A stretch of DNA of 6,681 nucleotides from JBOGUF01 sp050696075 (lineage in GTDB: Bacteria > Chloroflexota > Chloroflexia > Thermomicrobiales > UBA6265), in the NCBI GenBank assembly GCA_050696075.1, contig JBOGUF010000211.1:1-6681 (forward strand). The letters are read 5' to 3'. A program made the translations under genes and the position numbers. Shown in pieces: positions 1 through 5,156 of the stretch (the first letter of the stretch is position 1; every line of letters starts with the position of its first letter). Under the pieces are notes generated by a model. It searched no databases and was not told where the DNA came from. It worked only from the letters and a program-made list of their open reading frames with translations.

Positions 1-292
1 CAGCCAGGCGCGTGGTGAGGAGTTGCTGCGCGGTGAGGTAGTCGCTGGGCAGCGCCTCGTAGTTGACGCCGATCCCCGTTTCCTGGGTGAAGACCTCGGC
101 GACGCTCTTGAAGTGATCGTTCTGGTCCGCCCAGAAGAGGACGTTGAGCTCGCCCTTGGTACCCTGGCTGGCGAAGGCAAAGCGGCGCCCGCGGCTGAAG
201 AAGACCGCGCCGGCTCCCGCGCCCGCCACCAACGATCGGCGGGAGAGCGGCGCGTTCAGACCCAAGGTTCCGAGTCGATGGTGAACGCTCAT
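1..292 (-). CDS. ABC transporter extracellular solute-binding protein (family 1), N-terminal part, Tat-exported
   Basis: The first 97 codons of a periplasmic or cell-surface binding protein that delivers a solute, probably a sugar or sugar-like compound, to an ABC importer; the rest lies beyond the left edge. The start ATG is preceded by AGGAG at a 7-base spacing; an in-frame GTG directly upstream is possible but less likely. Residues 17-40 form a twin-arginine signal: a LSRRSLV motif with arginines at 18-19, then an Ala/Gly-rich hydrophobic stretch, so export should be by the Tat system. The mature part opens with ELNVLFWADQNDHFKSVAEV and then FTQETGIGVNYEAL, the usual first strand and helix of family-1 binding proteins (strand, helix ending in a F-x-x-x-T-G-I-x-V pattern). 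It lies 17 bases behind the PhyH gene, hence probably co-transcribed with it. Permease genes would be expected further left. Substrate is not predictable from this fragment. Confidence 0.9.
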   Translation of the reverse strand, partial: MSVHHRLGTLGLNAPLSRRSLVAGAGAGAVFFSRGRRFAFASQGTKGELNVLFWADQNDHFKSVAEVFTQETGIGVNYEALPSDYLTAQQLLTTRLA

Positions 293-299
293 CACCTGG

Positions 300-304
300 C
301 TCCT
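300..304 (-). promoter_or_regulatory. Ribosome binding site of the solute-binding protein gene
   Basis: AGGAG on the minus strand lies 7 bases ahead of the ATG at 292, inside the 17-base gap to the upstream PhyH gene. No room is left for a separate promoter, which supports co-transcription. Confidence 0.7.
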
Positions 305-309
305 TTCGA

Positions 310-1248
310 CTAGACTCGTCCAGCATCCCCGGCGCTGCAGAAGGCGCCGCCGGTATGGACCAAATGCGCGATCTTCAGCTCCTGCTCGGCGTCGCCGACC
401 GGAGCGGGGCGGAACTCGTCGGCGATCCGCCACGCAAACCGCGCGGCCTCCGGGTCGTCCTGGCGATACTGCGCCAGGCCGAGGGAGACCAGCCGCAGGC
501 GGCGCTCGATCCACTCCGAGTCCCACGGGCCATCCTCGAGGATCTCCTCGACGCTGCGGAACTCGTAGTAGATAGTGCGGCGCAAGGCCCTGCCCTCGGC
601 GCGCTCCGAGCCGTGGACCACCATCACGTCATGCAGGAGAACGTCCCCCGGCTCCATCTCGACGGTGATTGCGTCGGGGTGATTCCACCCATAGGCGTCG
701 GTCAGGGCACAGATGTCCTGCCGCCGCCGCTGCGTCCCCGGCACGACCCGCAGCGCGCCGCCGCCCTGCCGCGAAGCGTCGAGGTAGAGGTCGAAGTTGA
801 AGATCCGGTAGCCGCGCGGATGGACCGCGTCCTGGTGCCACGGGACCGCCTCGCCATCACCCTGCTGCTTGAAGACCATACTCTCGTACGTCGGCACGAA
901 GTTGGGTCCGCACAGGCTTTCGGCCACCGCGAGCACCCGCGGAGAGCCGAGGAGGGCAAGCGAGGCCGCCTGTCCCTTGTTGTGGAGGTAGTTCACGCGG
1001 AACATCACCCGGCCGGTCGACCGCTTGGCGAAGACGAAGTCCTCACCGCCTGGCGACTCGGGATCGGCCGCCATGCCCTGGGCGATCCAGGCGTTTCCGG
1101 CCGCTTGCAGCCGCTCGAGCGCCTCCCCCGGAATCCAATCGCGGAGGATGAGGTAGCCGTTCTCGTCAAAGAAGGTCACCTGCTCCTTCGTCAGGTGGTC
1201 TGGCGATCGACCAACGACCGTGGTGCGATCCAGCGATGCACTCGCCAC
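310..1248 (-). CDS. Phytanoyl-CoA dioxygenase (PhyH) family Fe(II)/2-oxoglutarate oxygenase
   Basis: A 312-residue cytoplasmic non-haem iron oxygenase that would hydroxylate a small substrate using oxygen and 2-oxoglutarate; the family includes phytanoyl-CoA and ectoine hydroxylases and many uncharacterised catabolic enzymes. The N-terminus has the family's typical opening (LTKEQVTFFDENGYLILRDW, residues 19-38). The iron ligands are visible as H138-x-D140 in VPWHQD and H212 in DVMVVHGS; R223 or R224 in LRRTIYYEFR should bind the 2-oxoglutarate carboxylate. Length is normal for the family. The frame stays open upstream to 1692, but that part runs opposite to the regulator gene and does not look like PhyH. 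The chosen GTG has GGAG 8 bases ahead and gives a normal N-terminus. It is the first gene of a leftward unit with the solute-binding protein, and is divergent from the AraC-type regulator, its likely controller. The substrate is unknown; ectoine hydroxylase is not supported by context. Confidence 0.9.
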   Translation of the reverse strand: MASASLDRTTVVGRSPDHLTKEQVTFFDENGYLILRDWIPGEALERLQAAGNAWIAQGMAADPESPGGEDFVFAKRSTGRVMFRVNYLHNKGQAASLALLGSPRVLAVAESLCGPNFVPTYESMVFKQQGDGEAVPWHQDAVHPRGYRIFNFDLYLDASRQGGGALRVVPGTQRRRQDICALTDAYGWNHPDAITVEMEPGDVLLHDVMVVHGSERAEGRALRRTIYYEFRSVEEILEDGPWDSEWIERRLRLVSLGLAQYRQDDPEAARFAWRIADEFRPAPVGDAEQELKIAHLVHTGGAFCSAGDAGRV

Positions 1249-1353
1249 GTTCCCTTCTCCTATGACGACGCTTGCGAATGACCCGCCGGGACTGTAACAT
1301 GAAGATTCGTGAACATCATCGCGATTATCGGACAGAATTTCTCGGATCCTCAG
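1249..1353. promoter_or_regulatory. Divergent regulatory region between the PhyH and AraC-type genes
   Basis: This stretch is visibly richer in A and T than its surroundings. Rightward, TTGCGA (1272-1277) and TAACAT (1295-1300) are separated by exactly 17 bases and each matches 4 of 6 sigma-70 consensus positions. Leftward, TGTTACAGT (minus strand of 1291-1299) resembles an extended -10, with a weak ATGATG -35 (1314-1319) 17 bases upstream. The two candidate promoters overlap, so they could not be used at once. The rightward one would start transcription at about 1306-1308. An imperfect direct repeat (GATT-N3-G-N-ACA at 1304-1315 and 1323-1334, 8 of 12 identical) could be an AraC-type operator, but may be chance. 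All assignments are by eye. Confidence 0.4.
1253..1260 (-). promoter_or_regulatory. Ribosome binding site deciding the GTG start of the PhyH gene
   Basis: GGAGAAGG on the minus strand stands just ahead of GTG 1248 (GGAG core at 8 bases). It selects this GTG over the much longer upstream open frame. Confidence 0.65.
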
Positions 1354-2199
1354 ATGCAAACACGCCAGGACATCGCCGTGGGTTCCTTCGACGGCTTCGG
1401 CCTCGCCTGTCAGACGGGGTTGGCCTCGTCGATGCCGCGCGCCCATCGGCACGACGAGATCGAGCTCAACCTCGTCACGCACGGGACGATGACGTACCTC
1501 GTCGGCGGTGCGTCGGTCACCCTGGCGGCGGGCGACCTGGCGCTGTTCTGGGCGGCAATGCCGCACCAGGTGGTCGCGCTCGCCCCGGACACGTACCTGT
1601 CCTGGCTGACGGTGCCGCTGGCGACGTTCCTGCGTTGGTCGCTGCCCGCGTCGTTTAGCCGGGCGGTCTTGCACGGATTCGTCGTCCACCACGAGGGAGA
1701 GACCGCGGTCGTGTGGGATCGGTCCTTGCTCGACCGCTGGCAGAACGATCTCGCCGCGGGCGACGACGAATTACGCCGCGTCGCGCTGCTCGAGATCGAG
1801 GCCCGGCTGCACCGGCTCGCGCGCACCGAACCGGCCGTCGAGCAGCCCGTGCGAGAGTTCCCATCGAGCGGCCTGGCCCATGCGGCGCGCATGGCGCACT
1901 ACCTCGCCGAGCGGTACGTCGCGCCCGTGACCGTGCGCGACGTGGCGGAAGCGGTGGGACTCCACCCCCACTATGCCATGCAGCTTTTTCGCGCGGCGTT
2001 CGGCCTCAGCATCCACGGGTACCTCACCCGGCAGCGGATTGCGCACGCTCAACGGCTTCTCGTCACGACTGATCTGCCGGTGCTCGAGATTGCCCTCGAG
2101 GCGGGATTCGGCTCGGTGAGCCGGTTCTACGCCGCGTTCCGGCACGCCGGCAATCAAACGCCGAAGGCCTACCGTGCCCGCGTCCGCGCCCCCGTCTGA
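1354..2199 (+). CDS. AraC-family transcriptional regulator with N-terminal cupin-like domain
   Basis: A 281-residue DNA-binding regulator (296 if it starts at GTG 1309). Numbered from GTG 1309, residues 43-95 form a cupin-like sensor half: PRAHRHDEIELNLVTHGTMT with histidines 46 and 48, then LAAGDLALFWAAMPHQV. The C-terminal AraC domain has both helix-turn-helices: TVRDVAEAVGLHPHYAMQLF (residues 208-227) and PVLEIALEAGFGSVSRFYAA (257-276), ending in the classic F-R-x-x-x-x-x-T-P-K-A-Y-R. I prefer ATG 1354 because the 45 bases before it are AT-rich, use codons rare in this window, and follow a candidate promoter whose start point would fall at the GTG itself. Neither start has a strong ribosome binding site. 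It is divergent from the PhyH/binding-protein unit and 95 bases ahead of the co-directional amine oxidase gene, and probably controls one or both. The inducer is unknown, likely the substrate of these enzymes. Confidence 0.88.
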   Translation: MQTRQDIAVGSFDGFGLACQTGLASSMPRAHRHDEIELNLVTHGTMTYLVGGASVTLAAGDLALFWAAMPHQVVALAPDTYLSWLTVPLATFLRWSLPASFSRAVLHGFVVHHEGETAVVWDRSLLDRWQNDLAAGDDELRRVALLEIEARLHRLARTEPAVEQPVREFPSSGLAHAARMAHYLAERYVAPVTVRDVAEAVGLHPHYAMQLFRAAFGLSIHGYLTRQRIAHAQRLLVTTDLPVLEIALEAGFGSVSRFYAAFRHAGNQTPKAYRARVRAPV

Positions 2200-2248
2200 A
2201 GTCACCGCCGTCGCTGAGGAGCACCAGATCGATGACACCATCACCGAT

Positions 2249-2265
2249 GGCGCCGGCGTGGCGCC
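2249..2265. repeat. GGCGCC inverted repeat (small hairpin) in the leader of the amine oxidase gene
   Basis: Two copies of the self-complementary hexamer GGCGCC (2249-2254 and 2260-2265) are separated by GGCGT. They can pair as a 6-bp hairpin, or serve as two half-sites 11 bases apart, about one helical turn. The element lies 29 bases ahead of GTG 2295 and 50 bases after the regulator's stop. It has no following T-run, so it is not an ordinary terminator. A regulatory role is only a guess, and GC-rich sequence produces such repeats by chance. Confidence 0.3.
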
Positions 2266-2280
2266 GACTCGTTCTTCACA

Positions 2281-2287
2281 GAAAGGA
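2281..2287 (+). promoter_or_regulatory. Ribosome binding site deciding the GTG start of the amine oxidase gene
   Basis: GAAAGGA stands 7 bases ahead of GTG 2295. The alternative ATG 2232 has GAGGAG (2216-2221) at a longer 10-base spacing, and would add 21 residues before the normal start of the FAD fold. Confidence 0.65.
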
Positions 2288-2294
2288 CCAGCCC

Positions 2295-3530
2295 GTGATC
2301 CAAGACGCGGACGCCGTCGTGATCGGCTCCGGCGCGCTCGGGTCGAGCGTTGCGTTTCATCTCGCCCAGCGCGGCGTGCGCAACGTCGCCCTCCTCGATC
2401 GGTTCGAGATCGCCTCGCAGACCTCGCCGCGCGCGGCCGGGTTGACACAGCAGATTCGACCGGAGCCGATGATGACGCGGCTGGCGATGCTCTCGGTCCA
2501 GAAGCTCCTCCGGTTCACGGAGGAGACCGGCGAGTCGATGGTCTACTACCAGTCCGGGAGCGTGAAGATGGCCCGGACCGAGCCGGACGAGCGCCAGATC
2601 CGCGCCGAGATCGCGGCCGGGCGGGAACTCGGTCTCGACATCCACGCGATCGGACCGGACGACCTGGCGCGTATGACCCCTTTCGCCAAACCGGTCGGGG
2701 TCCGCGCGATGTGGTACACGCCGACCGATCTCTACCTGGACCCGGTCCAGGTCCCGCTGGGCTACGCGCGCGGCGCCGAACGGCTCGGCGTCACGCTGCT
2801 GCCGCACACCGAGGTGACGGGCGTGACGACCGGCGGCGGCGAGGTTACCGCCGTCACGACGAGCCGGGGAGAGATCCGGACGCCCGTCGTCGTCGATGCC
2901 GCCGGCGCGTGGGCACGGCTTGTCGCGGAGCGCGGCGGCATCCGCATCCCGGTCGTCCCGGTGCGCCACCAACTGATGATCACCGAACCGATCGCCGGGG
3001 TTGACTCCTCGCAGCCGATCTGCCGGGTGATCGACGCCAACGTCTATGTGCGACCCGAGAAAGGCGGGCTGATGCTCGGCGGCTACGAGCCGGATCCGCA
3101 CGCCTACGATATGCGCGGCGTGCCCGCTGGCTTCCAGATCAAAGATCTGCCCTTGGACATCACGGTCCTGCGTGCTCTGGCCGAACGGGTGCGGGAGGTC
3201 TTCCCGGTCCTGCCGGACGCGCCAGTCCAGGAGCACCGCGGCGGACTGCCGACGATGACGGTCGATGGCAAGCACATCGTCGGTCCAATGCCCGGCGTCC
3301 GCGGGCTCTACGCCGCGACCGGCTGCTGCGTCGGCGGACTCTCGATCTCGCCAGCGGTCGGGCAGATGCTCGCCGAGTTGATCGTCGACGGCGAGCCGAC
3401 GATCCCGCTCGATGCGCTCTCGATCACCCGCTTTGGCCCGGAGGTGGCGAGCGACGTCGCGCTGCGCACGGCGGCAATCACTACCTACGCGCGCCAGTAT
3501 TCGGGGGGGTGGCAGGGGTCATGGACGTGA
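2295..3530 (+). CDS. DAO-family FAD-dependent amine oxidase or dehydrogenase (sarcosine/dimethylglycine dehydrogenase-like)
   Basis: A 411-residue cytoplasmic flavoprotein expected to oxidise a C-N bond of an amino acid or N-methylated amine to an imine. The Rossmann strand is at the very N-terminus: AVVIGSGALGSSVAFHLAQR with GSGALG at residues 11-16, and D35 (LLDR) ends strand 2 as the FAD-ribose ligand. SQTSPRAAGLTQQIR (41-55) matches the segment carrying the flavin-linked histidine in dimethylglycine/sarcosine dehydrogenases, but has arginine (R46) there, so FAD is probably not held by that bond. The end shows the family signature GLYAATGCCVGGLSISPAVG followed by QMLAELI (337-363). There is no C-terminal folate or GcvT domain; length fits single-domain DAO/SoxB-type enzymes. 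The GTG start is chosen for its ribosome binding site and an N-terminus flush with the FAD fold; ATG 2232 is the alternative. It follows the AraC-type gene on the same strand and probably shares its transcript. Substrate unknown; D-amino-acid or proline-type dehydrogenases are alternatives. Confidence 0.88.
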   Translation: MIQDADAVVIGSGALGSSVAFHLAQRGVRNVALLDRFEIASQTSPRAAGLTQQIRPEPMMTRLAMLSVQKLLRFTEETGESMVYYQSGSVKMARTEPDERQIRAEIAAGRELGLDIHAIGPDDLARMTPFAKPVGVRAMWYTPTDLYLDPVQVPLGYARGAERLGVTLLPHTEVTGVTTGGGEVTAVTTSRGEIRTPVVVDAAGAWARLVAERGGIRIPVVPVRHQLMITEPIAGVDSSQPICRVIDANVYVRPEKGGLMLGGYEPDPHAYDMRGVPAGFQIKDLPLDITVLRALAERVREVFPVLPDAPVQEHRGGLPTMTVDGKHIVGPMPGVRGLYAATGCCVGGLSISPAVGQMLAELIVDGEPTIPLDALSITRFGPEVASDVALRTAAITTYARQYSGGWQGSWT

Positions 3531-3531
3531 C

Positions 3532-3556
3532 GAGCGGAGGAGAGCCGTCGCCGCTC
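3532..3556. terminator. Possible bidirectional hairpin between convergent flavoprotein genes
   Basis: GAGCGG (3532-3537) can pair with CCGCTC (3551-3556) over a 13-base loop in the 37-base gap between two genes that end facing each other. The position suits a shared terminator, but the stem is only 6 bp, the loop is long and there is no T-tract on either strand. This is weak evidence. Confidence 0.25.
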
Positions 3557-3567
3557 CGGTGGCCTTG

Positions 3568-5121
3568 CTACGCCTCGACGCGATCGAGATCCGCCAGCAC
3601 CACATGGGCGGCGTTGTGGCCCGGAGCGCCGGTCACCTCGCCGCCGGGATGCGTTCCCGCACCGCAGAGGTAGAGCCCGGCCAACGGCGTGCGGTAGTGC
3701 GACCAGCCGGGCAGCGGGCGCGACCACAGCATCTGCCCGGACACCATGTCTAGGTGGCGGATGTTCCCGTCGGTCATCCCAACCCGCCGTTCCATGTCGA
3801 CGGGCGTGAGCAGCATCCACTCCTGGATCGCGTCCCTGATGTTCGGCGCGTACGTGCCCAGGTGGTCGATGAGCGCTTCCCCCGCCTCCGGGCGCAACTC
3901 GTCCCAGGATGCCACGGCGGGTTGGACCGGCGCGTACTGCGCCCAGATCGACATGACGTGGTGTCCCGGTGGCGCCAGGTCCGGATCGTAGACCGTCGGA
4001 ATCTGGACCGACATGACGGGGGTCCGCGAGTAACGGCCGCGCTGGGCATCCTCCCAACTGCTCCGGAAGTAGTCGACCGATGGACAGATCCGGACGGCCG
4101 TGATCCAACGCGGGTTGAAGTCGCCGCCGAAGTAGGCGGTGAAATCCGGCAGCTCCCGGAGCGCCGCATGAAACTTCAGGTAGGCCGCCTGGGTCTTCAG
4201 CCCTTGCACCCGTCTCACGAAGGACGGCGCCAGCGCCGACCGAGGAACCAGGCGCAAGAACGTGCGCTTGGGATCGGCGTTGGAGACGACGACCCTGACC
4301 CGAATCTCCTCCCCATCCGTCAGAACCACGCCGCGGGCGCGCCCGTCGGCGACCAGGATCTGCTCGACCTCGACCTTTGTGCGGATGGCAACGCCGATCT
4401 CCTCGGCCGCCCGTGCCATCGCCTGCGTGATCCCGCCCATTCCGCCGCGCACGATCCCAATGTCCTCGTCGGGCGTGAAGAGACTCAGCCAATCGTAGGC
4501 GCGGTGGAGCAGGCTCCCCGGCGCCGCGGGGTCCCCTGCGTCCCAGGCCATGACGAACAGCGCCTTCACCTGTGGCGACTCGAAGTACTCGTCGAGCAAG
4601 TCCATGACATTGCCAAAGAGCATCCGCTCCAGCAGCGCTTCGTCCGCGGTCGCGCGCACGCGCTCGACGAGGTCCGCGAGCGTTGGCGGGGGCGTGAGCA
4701 GGTAGGGCCGAAGAAGTTCGGCCATGCGCCTCCCTAGCGCCAGATAGCGCGGAAAGCTCTCCGCGTCACGGCGTGAGAACCGCGCCAGCTGTTCCGCCAT
4801 CCGCTCCTCGTCGGAGAACGCGAGGATGAACCGACCGTCGGGGAACGGGGCAAAGGCCCCGACGAGGCGGGGAAAGACCTCGAAGCCGTGCCGCCGCAGC
4901 TGCATGTCCTCGATCACGCGCGACTGCAAGAGGTAGCAACTGTAAGCACACGTCGGGACGCGGAATCCGGGCCACAGTTCCTCCGTGACGCACGCCCCGC
5001 CGACGATCTCCCGTCGCTCCAGGACTAGGACCCTGAGGCCGGCGCGCCCAAGATACCAGGCGCAGGCGAGCCCGTTGTGCCCTGCGCCGACGACTACGGC
5101 GTCGAAGTCGTAGCTGGCCAT
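3568..5121 (-). CDS. Phytoene-desaturase-like FAD/NAD(P)-dependent oxidoreductase (COG1233, PYROXD2 type)
   Basis: A 517-residue flavoprotein of the amine-oxidase/phytoene-desaturase fold. The N-terminus reads DFDAVVVGAGHNGLACAWYL with the FAD motif GAGHNG at residues 12-17, E35 at the end of strand 2 (LVLER), and the R-x-x-x-x-G-G motif (37-42, REIVGG). The C-terminus carries the second FAD signature GLYLCGAGTHPGGEVTGAPG (482-501), where G-x-G-x-H-P-G-G is typical of this subgroup. Length fits the family (about 500-540). The frame stays open to 6003, but upstream it only shadows the acetyltransferase; ATG 5121 is fixed by GGGAGGG just ahead and by its abutment on the FAD motif. It is the last gene of the leftward RraA-GNAT unit, 35 bases after the GNAT stop, and meets the amine oxidase gene tail to tail. 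Carotenoid synthesis is not supported: no phytoene synthase or other crt gene is present. The substrate is unknown. Confidence 0.9.
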   Translation of the reverse strand: MASYDFDAVVVGAGHNGLACAWYLGRAGLRVLVLERREIVGGACVTEELWPGFRVPTCAYSCYLLQSRVIEDMQLRRHGFEVFPRLVGAFAPFPDGRFILAFSDEERMAEQLARFSRRDAESFPRYLALGRRMAELLRPYLLTPPPTLADLVERVRATADEALLERMLFGNVMDLLDEYFESPQVKALFVMAWDAGDPAAPGSLLHRAYDWLSLFTPDEDIGIVRGGMGGITQAMARAAEEIGVAIRTKVEVEQILVADGRARGVVLTDGEEIRVRVVVSNADPKRTFLRLVPRSALAPSFVRRVQGLKTQAAYLKFHAALRELPDFTAYFGGDFNPRWITAVRICPSVDYFRSSWEDAQRGRYSRTPVMSVQIPTVYDPDLAPPGHHVMSIWAQYAPVQPAVASWDELRPEAGEALIDHLGTYAPNIRDAIQEWMLLTPVDMERRVGMTDGNIRHLDMVSGQMLWSRPLPGWSHYRTPLAGLYLCGAGTHPGGEVTGAPGHNAAHVVLADLDRVEA

Positions 5122-5128
5122 CGTGAAA

Positions 5129-5135
5129 CCCTCCC
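5129..5135 (-). promoter_or_regulatory. Ribosome binding site of the phytoene-desaturase-like gene
   Basis: GGGAGGG on the minus strand ends 7 bases ahead of ATG 5121. It lies in the 35-base gap after the acetyltransferase gene and fixes the start inside a much longer open frame. Confidence 0.75.
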
Positions 5136-5156
5136 AACCTCGCTGCGGACCGCCGC

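Noticed and set aside
355..1281. Long open frame antisense to the PhyH gene
   Set aside because: No domain is recognisable and composition is that of a complementary-strand shadow; the PhyH iron ligands on the other strand settle the coding strand.
1249..1692. Open frame extending the PhyH gene upstream by 148 codons
   Set aside because: It lies antisense to the regulator gene, is Arg/Gln-rich low-information sequence without PhyH similarity, and lacks a ribosome binding site; GTG 1248 has one.
2241..3275. Long open frame antisense to the amine oxidase gene
   Set aside because: The translation is Arg/Asp/His-rich with no recognisable domain, as expected opposite a GC-rich gene; the sense frame has clear FAD motifs.
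3754..4737. Open frame antisense to the phytoene-desaturase-like gene
   Set aside because: Composition is Arg/Asp/Pro/Val-rich and no motif can be seen; it is explained by the high GC of the true gene.
3568..5121. Carotenoid biosynthesis (true phytoene desaturase)
   Set aside because: The G-x-G-x-H-P-G-G ending is shared with the PYROXD2-like group, and no phytoene synthase, cyclase or other carotenoid gene is nearby.
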